From the NCBI GenBank assembly GCA_947095535.1, contig OX352773.1, positions 105,725,948 through 105,789,947 on the forward strand: 64,000 bases of DNA, in the 5' to 3' direction. The notes below the pieces were generated by a model, which saw only the letters and a list, made by a program, of their open reading frames with translations, had not been told where the DNA came from and made no database searches. Numbering within the stretch: the stretch's first letter is position 1; each line of letters opens with the position of its first letter. The DNA is from Poecilobothrus nobilitatus. Taxonomy: Eukaryota > Arthropoda > Insecta > Diptera > Dolichopodidae. A program made the position numbers and the translations under genes. Below are positions 23,701-31,948 of this stretch, one piece after another.

Positions 23701-24275
23701 TGGTAGACATAAATTATCGCTGTTTTTTATTGTTATTATTCCTTTCCTTTTTAAGCATTCCTCTTTATAATTTGAATATTTATTATTTCTACCTCTACCA
23801 GAGGGTAATCTAACACGGGTAACTGTTAAACAAAAAGTGTCTGTACTTAAGCCTATAGACATAAAATAAAAATAGTTTATTATTAAATGAAATAAAAAAT
23901 GCATTATAAATAACTACCTTCAGAATTACTTTGAAAAACATTAGAAATTACATCCCAAACGTCGCTAAATTTTAGTTCATGAGCGGATTTAAAACTGAAA
24001 TACGCAGGACCTTGATGTTCAAAGCTCTCTCCACAAAATGTTAACCCAATCTTATCCCTGGAATTCACATCTTTCACAGCAATGTTGATTATTTGATGTA
24101 TAGCATCCTTAATCCAGCTAATTGGTTCTCTATTGTCAGGTACGGATTTAATTACAAATTTTATTTTGTGCCCGCTCATATTAAACCGTTTAACAAATGT
24201 CGAATTTTCACTTTCGATTATATAAGGTGTTATAGTTTCGGTAAGAAACTTTTGTAAAATAATTTTTTCCGACAT
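20684..24275 (-). pseudogene. Polinton type-B DNA polymerase (PolB-1), truncated and interrupted
   Basis: Protein-primed replicative polymerase of a Polinton. Read from 24,275 downward. The N-terminal accessory region is 24,275-23,904 (SWIKDAIHQ, GLTFCG, DVWDVI) and 23,904-23,473 (IKNSDNLCLPRALVVSIAK, IPSEGCGIRE). About 23,350-23,050 is a Cys/His-rich zinc-binding stretch. The 3'-5' exonuclease has Exo I D-x-E (FYDLET, about 22,990-23,005), Exo II (AHNGQAFD) and Exo III (YCINDVEIL) in 22,933-22,181. After a 1-kb retroposon, 21,151-20,813 continues (KVDGF, FEFYGCYYHG) and the frame reaches the KYIDV palm motif A at 20,684, where it is cut. Palm motifs B/C and thumb are absent. Frameshifts near 23,470 and in the Cys-rich region. 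Confidence 0.85.
21169..22191 (-). mobile_element. Jockey-like LINE, 5'-truncated, inserted in PolB-1
   Basis: On the minus strand the insert ends in a 22-23-base poly(A), seen as T at 21,168-21,190. It is flanked by a GATT direct repeat (21,165-21,168 and 22,192-22,195). Coding content is the RT C-terminal region: 22,058-21,675 (LNILGIELNQKLTWSNHI, YIRPKMEYNAHIWAGAP, LDKVQNRAIRLI) and, after a frame change, 21,665-21,402 (ELSRWRNTAFGNSFVMRTSRLWN). Jockey-clade RTs have this layout and no RNase H. The 5' truncation, poly(A) tail and short duplication are standard target-primed insertion marks. Confidence 0.85.
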
Positions 24276-24719
24276 TCTCTTTATACGAATTTTAGATGTT
24301 AAATGCTTGAATAACAGAATAATATTAAATTTTTAATACAGATTCACTCTGTTAAATGAACAATTACATTGTAATCAAAGATCGCTTTAATAAATTATAG
24401 TTGTTTAACTAGAATCCCATTTTAATCCTATCTTAAAATAGAAAGAATTGAAAAACAAAAAGCAATCTAAATTTATCTTCAATACATTTTAATTAGTATA
24501 AATACATCGGGATTTTATACAAAAAATATCAGTTTAATTTCAAACCAGCAAGATATGGCACAGGAATATTTAAACTTTAATTTAAAAAAAAAAATTTTTT
24601 TTAATTTTTAAAAGTTAAAGATATGGAACCAAGTAGGCTCTATAAAATAAATAAAATTAAAAAGTTAAACACCGTTTACGGTAAAAAATGGGTCTTCGAG
24701 ACCCTAAATAATATTATAT
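24276..24719. other. Spacer between PolB-1 and integrase
   Basis: AT-rich, no ORF. It holds two adjacent small hairpins just beyond the integrase stop: ACCGT-TT-ACGGT (24,671-24,682) and GGGTCT-TCG-AGACCC (24,690-24,704). Their position 3' of the minus-strand integrase would suit an RNA 3'-end structure. A TATAAAG on the minus strand lies only ~10 bp above the PolB-1 start. Confidence 0.4.
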
Positions 24720-25626
24720 TTATACCGCATCAAAAGTATTATGTGTGTCATCAAAACCTAGCCATTTAACAAAAACTCTATTTCCTTGCTTTTTCAGATT
24801 TTTTTCTACAAGATAATTATCTGGGTATTTTACAGGTGTAAGCTCAGCTTGATAAAAACCCCCAGAAATTGGCGTATCAGTATAGTCCGATAATTGATAT
24901 GTAACAGGATAAGTATTACTGATTTTATCAATCTTAAATACTTCAGTTGACCAATTCGGTTGATAACCTTTTTCGAAATGACCTTTATGTTTACTTATTC
25001 TTACAAAATTTCCAGTTTTATATTTACTTTTTTGAAAAATTTTAGGCTCAGTACATATATCCCGCAGTATATTTTTTTCGTTTTTTTTTAATTTTTTCAG
25101 GAGGAAGTTTTGTTGTGCTATGTTTTGTTGAATTATATTCTTTTATTAATGATTGTATAATAAGAAACCATTTATAATTCCCTTTTAAACTAAATGTTTT
25201 CCACATAGAATTTTTCAATGTACGGTTAAATCGTTCAACAATTGATGCTTTTAATTCGCTAAATCTGTGATAATGATTGATTGATTTTTCTTTCATATAA
25301 TTTTGAAATTGTAAATTAAAAAATTCCTTGCCTTGATCAGAGTGAATATTTTTTGGTATAACTTTAGCTCTAATAATAATTGTTTTTAAGGCATTTAAAA
25401 CATTTTCAGCATTTTTTGTTTTCACAGGTTCAGCATAGGCATATTTGGAAAAAGTATCAATGACCGTCAGCATATATTTATAACCATTATTAAATTTTCC
25501 AGAAGGTATCATTTCGACTAAATCGATTTGCCACGTGTCATTTAGACCTTTCTGTTTGAATTTTCTTTTAAGAAATTTACGTCTTGCCTGTCTATGAATT
25601 TCAGTCACTATTTGAGCTCTTGACAT
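24720..25626 (-). pseudogene. Polinton retroviral-type integrase, one frameshift
   Basis: DDE integrase that inserts the element. The ATG at 25,626 opens a 192-residue frame: a basic N-terminal region (ARRKFLKRKF), then the rve core with catalytic Asp in WQIDLVEM (about residue 34), second Asp in HSDQGKEF (about 98) and Glu in SIVERFNRTLK (about 130), in canonical order. At 25,048 it stops after an A-rich stretch. The next frame carries the normal C-terminus: KTGNFVRISKHKG, TYPVTYQLSDY, GGFYQAELTPVKYP, then a chromodomain-like RVFVKWLGFDDTHNTF ending at 24,720. The single frameshift lies in an A-run near 25,080, a common error site, so it may be a sequencing artefact. Confidence 0.9.
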
Positions 25627-25816
25627 TTTGTTTTAAAAATGTTAAAGGTAATGTTATAATAATTATTATACATAAAATGATAGACCAAAGCATGGTTTAA
25701 ACTAATCATCTAATTGAGTTTAATTTGCTTTTATACTTTTCTACATGAGTATATAACTCAACTTTTATTTTCAAATTTAATTCATTTCCATTCTGACTGC
25801 TCAACAACTCACTGAA
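25627..25816. promoter_or_regulatory. Divergent intergenic promoter region, TATATAA for the acidic ORF
   Basis: A 190-bp gap between the minus-strand integrase start and the plus-strand acidic ORF. TATATAA at 25,750-25,756 lies 61 bp before the plus ATG, a good core-promoter distance. No equally clear TATA faces the integrase. Confidence 0.5.
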
Positions 25817-26107
25817 ATGCTGCCTGATTCCACATCATTTTCATTTAAAGAAACTGTAGATGATGTAAATACACAAGGTCAGATACAAGAAAATGAAATT
25901 ACGCCCACCATGGACGACGAAGATTTAGCAGAAACTGAGGAATTTATACCACCGTTCCAGATAGTTGAATTAGAAGACGAAGAAGTGGAAGAAGAAATTG
26001 AGGAAGATGAGGAAGCAGTTCCATTTAATGAAATTTGGGACATAAATAATCAGCAGGGAGATCTTGATTATTTCAATGATTTAATAATCCTAAATAATTT
26101 TAATTAA
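25817..26107 (+). CDS. Acidic Polinton-associated protein, unknown function
   Basis: 96 residues on the opposite strand to its neighbours. Very acidic: an EDEEVEEEIEEDEEAV block at about residues 54-69 and further Asp/Glu in the N-terminal half. It ends in a hydrophobic/Asn-rich tail (NDLIILNNFN). No Cys, no transmembrane segment, no recognised domain. It is supported as a gene by an upstream TATATAA at a plausible distance and by AATAAA-like signals at about 26,159-26,168. A histone-mimic, chaperone or transactivator role would fit such a composition but is speculation. I do not recognise the family. Confidence 0.6.
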   Translation: MLPDSTSFSFKETVDDVNTQGQIQENEITPTMDDEDLAETEEFIPPFQIVELEDEEVEEEIEEDEEAVPFNEIWDINNQQGDLDYFNDLIILNNFN

Positions 26108-26268
26108 ATAATCTAATGAAAGGTGTACAGAAAAATATTTGTCTATCTAAAACATATAAATAAAAAATAAAAATTTTTATATTATTTGTTGTGATTTATT
26201 TTGTTTGTTTTATGTAGTATATTACAGATTTGTTCCTTTAAAATTACAGGAATTTCAAAAAATAACCT
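26108..26268. terminator. 3' region of the acidic ORF with polyadenylation signals
   Basis: ATAAATAAAAAATAAAAATTTT at about 26,157-26,178 gives overlapping AATAAA-type signals on the plus strand. Convergent with the minus-strand gene ending at 26,269. Confidence 0.45.
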
Positions 26269-26748
26269 TCAATAAAAAAAACATTGTACATTAAAATGTT
26301 GTATTGGTACATAAATTTCTCTTTCTAACCTAAATACTTGTTGTTCGACACATAAATTTAGATATTCCTGAACATAGTCTTTTACATTTAACTCAGCAGA
26401 TTTATAATAGATCATCACTGCGTGAAGAAAATCGCTTAAATTGTAAAACTGCTCTGCTTCTTCTTTGTTAATACTTATACTTTGTCCGTTCGCTGATTTT
26501 AGTCCATGATGAAAGTTTTGTTTTATATCTTTAATTATCAGTTTATTGAGTTTTTTGTTAAATTCGTAATAAAATTTATTCCATTCATGATATTTTAAGA
26601 CAATTGACTTTTTACCAATACAGTGAATTATACTTGAGGCTTCAAATGACTCACAGTCAAATCCAACAGCAATTTTTAATGTATGACTCTTATTGACAAA
26701 ATATGTGTAACTTAACAATAAATTTGTGTTCTGACCTGGTGCTTCCAT
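26269..26748 (-). CDS. Hypothetical Polinton protein, 159 aa
   Basis: Fully open from ATG 26,748. Mixed alpha/beta-looking, moderately basic, with aromatic-rich stretches (LLLSYTYFV, KFYYEF, VMIYYKSAEL) and Cys at FDCESF, IIHCIG and LNLCVEQ. No signal peptide or transmembrane helix evident. It lies 38 bp downstream of the protease start side... that is, after the protease stop at 26,787 on the same strand, so it is probably part of the same late cluster. I do not recognise the family; no function is claimed. Confidence 0.6.
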   Translation of the reverse strand: MEAPGQNTNLLLSYTYFVNKSHTLKIAVGFDCESFEASSIIHCIGKKSIVLKYHEWNKFYYEFNKKLNKLIIKDIKQNFHHGLKSANGQSISINKEEAEQFYNLSDFLHAVMIYYKSAELNVKDYVQEYLNLCVEQQVFRLEREIYVPIQHFNVQCFFY

Positions 26749-26786
26749 TCCTTTAATTTTACTAAAACCTGTTTATATTGTTTTTA

Positions 26787-27278
26787 TTATTTATACGTTT
26801 TAGTAACACAAATTTGTAATGAGTTATATTTTCCAAATACATTTTGAAAGGTACTTAAAATATACTTATCGTTTTCTAGTTGATTTCCTTTATTAAATTT
26901 TTTTAAAAAAGCGTTCATACTATAACCGCAACCTCTATACCACGTATAAACACAACAATATTGCCCACAGACATCTGAATAGTTACTTTGTAACTGTTTC
27001 TTATTAAAAATTATACATTGGTTTTTTAAGTAACTTAAAATTTCTAATTTATCTGGTTTTCTACCAATCGAATCAAAATATTCAACACAGCCATTCTTTG
27101 GCTTAAAAATAGCTAACCAATGTGTTCCCGGATCTTTTGATTGATCAGTGTTTACAATTAAAAAAGTTTTTTTTTCAATTATTCTGCGGAGTTGATCCAG
27201 AGCAAAAACTCCTTTAAAAAATTTACGTGTGTGTTTGTTACATCTTAATACGTCACTTATCTCTAGGGTATTTATCAA
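26787..27278 (-). CDS. Adenain-like cysteine protease (Polinton PRO)
   Basis: Maturation protease of Polinton/adenovirus-type capsids (family C5-like, Ulp1 fold). 163 residues, open throughout. The triad region is visible: His in GTHWLAIF (about residue 52), an acidic residue in EYFDSIG (about 66-70), a Gln in LQSNYSD and the nucleophile Cys in DVCGQYCCVY (about 107). Spacing matches the family. The ATG at 27,278 overlaps the stop of the upstream gene by four bases (27,275-27,278), suggesting coupled or polycistronic expression. All catalytic residues are present, so this gene could be intact. Confidence 0.88.
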   Translation of the reverse strand: MINTLEISDVLRCNKHTRKFFKGVFALDQLRRIIEKKTFLIVNTDQSKDPGTHWLAIFKPKNGCVEYFDSIGRKPDKLEILSYLKNQCIIFNKKQLQSNYSDVCGQYCCVYTWYRGCGYSMNAFLKKFNKGNQLENDKYILSTFQNVFGKYNSLQICVTKTYK

Positions 27279-27607
27279 TCAAATTGACTCAAGTCATATA
27301 CTTTAGTTGTTTCTTTAATATAATTTGATAAAAACTCTTTTTTGATTTTTTTATTTGTTATAATAACATCAAATTTTTCTAGTATTTGACAGAGCTCTTT
27401 ATTTATTTTATCGTTGTACACAGTTCCAAAAGAGTAATTATCAAAATTATCATTTATAAAATCCCTAGTTGGAAATTTATACTTGAGCTCTTTTACAAAC
27501 TTTTTACAAGGTTCTTTAAAACCAACTATACAAATATCTTTCGAAAACAAGGTTTTATTATCATCACTACAAAATGTTACATCCAGAAGTGCACAAGACA
27601 GTGTCAT
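27275..27607 (-). CDS. Hypothetical Polinton protein, 110 aa, overlapping PRO
   Basis: Open from ATG 27,607 to 27,275. It starts CALLDVTFCSDD and contains CIVGFKEPCKKFVKELKYKFPTRDF, then an acidic/Asn-rich part and a basic helix (TNKKIKKEFLSNYIKE). Four-base overlap with the protease start implies co-transcription. It sits between capsid and protease genes, 37 bp from the capsid stop. No recognised domain. Confidence 0.6.
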   Translation of the reverse strand: MTLSCALLDVTFCSDDNKTLFSKDICIVGFKEPCKKFVKELKYKFPTRDFINDNFDNYSFGTVYNDKINKELCQILEKFDVIITNKKIKKEFLSNYIKETTKVYDLSQFD

Positions 27608-27644
27608 TTTGTCAAATATTCAAATTTACTTTTATGTATGCTAT

Positions 27645-28914
27645 TTATAGGTTTGAGAATATATTTCGGTTTTTATCAACTTGTAAACTTGCATCAAATT
27701 CTCCATAAACAATAGCACTCAGTGTAGATGTAAGTGGTTTTGATAGCCTTGCGTCAATTCTAACTGTACCTTGATTTAGTAGACCTTGACAAACTTCATT
27801 TCCTGATGCATCTGGAGTTAAATCAAAAGCTAGAATGAAAAACCCATTACTAAACATGATTTTTGTTATCTGATGATCTTTATCATTATGGTAAATTCCA
27901 GTTCCTGAAAAAAGTGTACTGTATGCTCTTGTACAGCAATTATTTTCATCTGAAAAACTGGTTTCAATTGCTGAATTAGGTATTTGAACACCATTTACGT
28001 TTAATACAAATTGTGAAATATCAAAATGTTTAAAATTGTATGGGGTTTTTGACCTTTTTCCAGAGTAACCTGTATTTTCTGTCATACAAAAAATGATAGT
28101 GTTTGGTAACTGTCCAATAAAAACATTATCAAGTGATATTGATGAACTATTCTGTGGAATGGAAAAAGTTTTTACCTCTACCCGTTTATAATTGTATTTG
28201 GCATTAGGTTTTTCCAATACAGCATTATGTGCTAATAGTACACTAGGATTAATTGTTATATGTCTCATAAATAAAGTGGCTTCTAAAACTTTGAGTTGAG
28301 ATTCATCAGTATCATCTGCAAAGAGGTAAAAATCTGGTTTTTCTAATGTTAGGACAACTCGAACATCGATATTGTTTATGAGAAGTGTAGGTTGGTTAAA
28401 CATATCTAAATGTAGTTTCCCCATAAGTTCCACTACATTGCTATTTTGGTATAATTTTTGACGTTCTTTTGAACCACTATTATCTGTTTTTGCTATATCT
28501 AGCATCTAGCATCCATCCACCACATTCCAAATGCGTTGTAGCGGCATCCGTACCATAATTTAACAATGATTCAATATAAGCTCTGTAATGATAATTGCCA
28601 TCTGATGGAGACATATTCTTTCCATTTAGTTGAACATTGCATTGTTTTATTAATGAATGTAACATATTATTAACCACACTTGGTTGTTGTATAGGTGTTC
28701 GATCAGTTTTTTTATCTTTATTCCATTGAGTTCCATCTCTTTTTTAAATTTGTACTTTTAATTTTAGATATGTCGAAGACAAGTCTCTATATGTATCACC
28801 GTGCCCTAGTGAAACAAATTCTATGACAGATGGATTATCTAAAGAATCAATAGGGTTATAGGAAACTTCTTCAGATCGTAAAATACTTGACTGAATAGCT
28901 CTGATTTCATACAT
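27645..28914 (-). pseudogene. Polinton major capsid protein (double jelly-roll), two lesions
   Basis: Main shell protein; Polintons share this double-jelly-roll capsid with adintovirus-like viruses (family knowledge). The ATG at 28,914 begins MYEIRAIQSS. The first jelly-roll start (SLGHGDTYRDL) is followed by a premature TAA near 28,745. 28,677-28,480 continues (NNMLHSLIKQCNVQLNG, YHYRAYIESLLNYG) until a frameshift caused by a tandem GATGCTA duplication at about 28,497-28,511. 28,505-27,645 is a 286-residue open C-terminal part: LMGKLHLDMFNQP, NPSVLLAHNAVLEKP, FIGQLPNTIIF, YSTLFSGTGIY, FILAFDLTPD, VYGEFDASLQVD. Total about 420 residues, a little short for the family. Confidence 0.88.
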
Positions 28915-28969
28915 TCAATCATAATTATTCAAAAATATCTTTTTGTTTGTTTTTGTTATTAACTTTGCG

Positions 28970-29365
28970 TCACTTCGACGTAAAATAATTTAAATTATTA
29001 ATGAGAGGTCTTTTTATAGGTTTTCTTCGTTTTCTTTTGCCTTGTCCATACATTTCAATGAGTTTCCAAACTGCACCTCGTCTTACATTTTTCATTATCT
29101 CTTTACTTCGATCTTGAACCACTTCTTTTACATTTGCACCTGTGGCAATATAAGATAATGCATTAATACCAGAGTTAATAACCTCTTTTTTTAATATATT
29201 AGCTCCAGACGTAAATATTGGTTTTAAATATCTAAAAAGACCACCGAAAAAGCTCCCTAACCCTCGTCCTCTTTGGTAAGGTACAATTGAGTGTAACAAA
29301 GGACCAATATCCTCAAGACCTTTTCCTGATTGAACTAAATAGTATTTGTAGTACGCTCTCTCCAT
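28970..29365 (-). CDS. Small basic Gly-rich virion protein (pX-like)
   Basis: 131 residues, open. N-terminal YYKYYLVQSGKG, then PYQRGRGLGSFFGGLFRYLKPIF: a glycine-rich amphipathic segment at about residues 30-50. A helix containing INALSYIATGANVKEVVQDRSKEI follows, ending in a strongly basic tail (GKRKRRKPIKRP). Polintons and adintoviruses encode a protein of this layout next to the capsid genes, thought to be a core or membrane-active minor virion protein (family knowledge, assignment by layout). It lies 55 bp above the capsid start on the same strand. Confidence 0.7.
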   Translation of the reverse strand: MERAYYKYYLVQSGKGLEDIGPLLHSIVPYQRGRGLGSFFGGLFRYLKPIFTSGANILKKEVINSGINALSYIATGANVKEVVQDRSKEIMKNVRRGAVWKLIEMYGQGKRKRRKPIKRPLINNLNYFTSK

Positions 29366-29411
29366 ATTGAATAAAATAAAATAATATATAGTTTTGTAAA
29401 ATCGCTTTTAT

Positions 29412-30326
29412 TTATACTTTTTTAAAATGTAATACAATTTTTGTTGGAATTGAACAATTGGAAAAGTTTATTTTGTATCCATATTTATCACATAAAAGTA
29501 ATGAAATGTTATTAAATGATTTCTCCACATTGCAATATTGAATATTACTGAATTCTTTTACAGTATCAGTGAAAGAACTTTGTATGTTAACAGATCTTAA
29601 ACACCTTATATCTTTATCACCTATTTTTTGCGGTTCAATTATGTCTGTGTATATAAAAAAAATATGTGGTTTACTAATGGGAATCAATTGTACACTATCT
29701 ATAAAAGTTTTGAAAGCTTCTATTACACGTGATTTATATTTTTTAAAATCTGTAACTTTAAAAGATACTTGATTGAAACATGTTGTCAAAAACCCTTCGA
29801 GCTTTCTAATTTGTACTCTTATTTTTATATCTATTTTAGGTTTAGTAACACATATTGTGGTGTAACTTAAATTTTTAGGCATCTCCTCAGCTTTTGTTGG
29901 TTGTGTATAATGAACTTCATCGTTTATAAAATTAAAAATTCCCCAAATCAACTGTCGTTCAACTTCTTTTCTTGTAAACCTATTAAGTGGCCGTATATTT
30001 TGAATTAGTGTTGGTAGTAGAAAAACTTTCCAGTCCCATATCATTTGTTTTTCTATGTATGGAATATATGATGTTCCAACTCCTATCATATCTTTCTGCA
30101 TACCTTTAATAAATATTTGAGTACTTTTTTCCCGTTCTTTACCATACACATTTGGAACGAAATCATTAACATACATTTCTGCAATACCGACTTTCCACCG
30201 TGAATCACACATGTATTTATTCATTTTATTTGTAAAAGATGATAATGAATTTTCTGGATAATAGTTGATAGATGAATCACTGAGTAAAGTGACATAAAAT
30301 TCATCATTTACTTGTATGTTGTCCAT
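29412..30326 (-). CDS. Polinton minor capsid (penton-like) protein
   Basis: 304 residues, open from ATG 30,326. N-terminus FYVTLLSDSSINYYPENS followed by SSFTNKMNKYM and RWKVGIAEMYV, the pattern typical of the single-jelly-roll penton protein start in Polintons. C-terminus LRSVNI, FSNIQYCNVEKSFNNISLLLCDKYGYKINF and a final LHFKKV also fit. It would cap capsid vertices. The ATG overlaps the upstream gene end by 19 bases (30,308-30,326). No internal stops, no frameshift; apparently intact. Confidence 0.82.
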   Translation of the reverse strand: MDNIQVNDEFYVTLLSDSSINYYPENSLSSFTNKMNKYMCDSRWKVGIAEMYVNDFVPNVYGKEREKSTQIFIKGMQKDMIGVGTSYIPYIEKQMIWDWKVFLLPTLIQNIRPLNRFTRKEVERQLIWGIFNFINDEVHYTQPTKAEEMPKNLSYTTICVTKPKIDIKIRVQIRKLEGFLTTCFNQVSFKVTDFKKYKSRVIEAFKTFIDSVQLIPISKPHIFFIYTDIIEPQKIGDKDIRCLRSVNIQSSFTDTVKEFSNIQYCNVEKSFNNISLLLCDKYGYKINFSNCSIPTKIVLHFKKV

Positions 30327-30993
30327 GAGCTTGCGGATTTATTCTTACGAATTGGAAAATTAAGTTCTATTTGAGTATTACCTGCTGCTGACCTTAAAAC
30401 ACGTCTTGATGAATCATTCAACTCTTTGCTATTTATAGTTTTTTCTTTTTTCGTTGGCGGGCTTGGGCTATCTAAAGGAACAGTTATAATGTCTCCTGTA
30501 TCAGTTTCAAAAATTTGTACATGTTGATTTCTAATTGATTTTCTTTTTCTAAGGCGTTCTCCAACTGAAGCAGCTGACAATGCTTTTGTTAAAACATTTT
30601 CCTGAATTTCATCATCAAATACTGCGTCATCAGCTTCTTTTTCATATACTTCTACTTCTTCAGGAACAACTTGTATTCCAACATTCTTATTTTCAGGAAA
30701 ATGCGATTGAGTTTCCGCATCTATATTGGTTTTGCACGAGTTTGAGTACCTTTTGTTTCCGTAATTTTTATTTCCTCCTCTTTATTTCTAGGAAGTTCTC
30801 GTTTTTTGTTTCTTATTTTAAATAAACTTTGTCTGTATAAATACCATTTTTGAGTATCCGTGAGATGTTTATTTAACAATATTTTTTTCATATTTTTATC
30901 CAATTCATTCAGTTCAACGTCGGCATTTTGCTTCATTCTTTCATAAATCTCAGCTTTTAAAATTATCATTTTATTAAATGTTGTATTATTCAT
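30308..30993 (-). pseudogene. Polinton accessory protein, split by one frameshift
   Basis: Two pieces read as one gene. 30,993-30,721 is 90 residues, mostly helical and charged (MIILKAEIYERMKQNADVEL, LTDTQKWYLYRQSLFKI). After a frameshift near 30,730 the second frame runs on without a stop (ending 30,308): an acidic part (EEVEVYEKEADDAVFDDEI), then a basic RLRKRKS patch and a low-complexity Ser/Lys-rich tail. About 228 codons in all. Its ATG overlaps the stop of the upstream gene (30,990-30,993). Position between ATPase and penton genes matches a commonly found Polinton ORF of unknown role; a structural or scaffolding role is inference. Confidence 0.6.
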
Positions 30994-31325
30994 TTTATAA
31001 AATTTCCGATTATCCCTGATAGTATTGCACCAAGAAGTGTAGGTAAAAATCCACCACGTTGAATAATAATTTTTCTTTTGCTATTTATAGATTTTTTCCG
31101 GCAAATAAGTGATCTTAATTCTTTTTTATACTTTCGTAATTGGGTTGTTGCTTTTTTACTCAGATTACAATTACCTTTTAAAATATTTAAAGAGATTTCG
31201 CAAAATGTTTTTATTACTTCAGGGTCACAGTGTTTTATAATTACTTTCTGGAGTTTTGGTTTAGAGGTTTTTAATAGGTGCAATATATATCGATTGGTCT
31301 TCAAACGTTTCATATTCCTCCCCAA
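30990..31325 (-). CDS. Small virion-associated protein with hydrophobic C-terminus (pVI-like candidate)
   Basis: 111 residues, open. A helical basic N-terminal half (LHLLKTSKPKLQKVIIKHC, DPEVIKTFCEISLNILKGN), then LSKKATTQLRKYKKELRSLI and a C-terminus with IIIQRGGFLPTLLGAILSGIIGNFI: Gly-Gly followed by a hydrophobic amphipathic tail at about residues 88-111. Polintons and adintoviruses carry such a gene beside the ATPase. A membrane-lytic or capsid-cementing role has been proposed for similar proteins, but here it is inference. It sits 6 bp below the ATPase stop and overlaps the next ORF by 4 bases. Confidence 0.7.
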   Translation of the reverse strand: MGRNMKRLKTNRYILHLLKTSKPKLQKVIIKHCDPEVIKTFCEISLNILKGNCNLSKKATTQLRKYKKELRSLICRKKSINSKRKIIIQRGGFLPTLLGAILSGIIGNFIK

Positions 31326-31331
31326 ATTGTT

Positions 31332-31835
31332 CTAATTGATCTCTCGTACAATAACACAAGCCTTTGGATATATTTGGCGAGCTAGAGGTAATATCTGCGA
31401 TTTATCTCTTGGATTTTTGAAAAGTACTAAATATTTACAGTTGAGTGAAATATCTCTTGAAAATTTACCCTGGTGAAAAACATTTTGTGTTACAAATATT
31501 ACAGATAAATTTCTATGATGTGATCCTCTAGTAAATAAATCACATACAAACTTATCATGAGAACTTAACATCATATCATCGATAATAACTAACAAAGGTT
31601 CTTGATTATCATTAAAATCTGGAATAGTGTTACTATATTCAACATCTTTCATATATAGTGGAACAGCATTTTTGTCTGGATTACACCAAATAATTCTATT
31701 AATATGTGGTAGTATATTTTCTTCTTTATATTTTATTAAATTACGAATAAATGTGGTTTTACCACAGCAGGATGGCCCCGCCACCATCATTGTAAATGGG
31801 TGAAACAACATAGTTGTATTAGTTAAAACAATCAT
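31332..31835 (-). CDS. Genome-packaging ATPase (FtsK/HerA-type, Polinton ATP)
   Basis: 167 residues, open. P-loop Walker A GPSCCGKTTF at residues about 18-27; Walker B LLVIIDDMML at about 81-90 with the paired acidic residues; a sensor-like FVTQNVF at about 114-120. This size and layout is that of the A32-like/FtsK-HerA packaging ATPase of Polintons. It is the first gene of the minus-strand structural cluster, starting 113 bp from a divergent plus-strand gene. No lesion visible. Confidence 0.9.
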   Translation of the reverse strand: MIVLTNTTMLFHPFTMMVAGPSCCGKTTFIRNLIKYKEENILPHINRIIWCNPDKNAVPLYMKDVEYSNTIPDFNDNQEPLLVIIDDMMLSSHDKFVCDLFTRGSHHRNLSVIFVTQNVFHQGKFSRDISLNCKYLVLFKNPRDKSQILPLARQIYPKACVIVREIN

Positions 31836-31948
31836 TGCTAACCTATATGAACTATATTGCTATAATTTATATGAACAGCTCTTTTTCGAAATGAATATAA
31901 ATGTAAATTTAGTTATTTCAATAAACATTCTTTTACAAACCTTTCGAC
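31836..31948. promoter_or_regulatory. Divergent promoter region, ATPase / plus-strand ORF
   Basis: A 113-bp gap between oppositely oriented starts. TATAAAT at 31,896-31,902 is 47 bp upstream of the plus-strand ATG at 31,949. Several AT-rich TATA-like words face the ATPase (TATAAATTATAG on the minus strand near 31,859-31,870). Confidence 0.45.

Noticed and set aside
30580..31335. Plus-strand Phe/Leu-rich ORFs opposite the Polinton small genes
   Set aside because: Antisense shadows; the minus-strand frames have charged, protein-like composition and overlapping starts.
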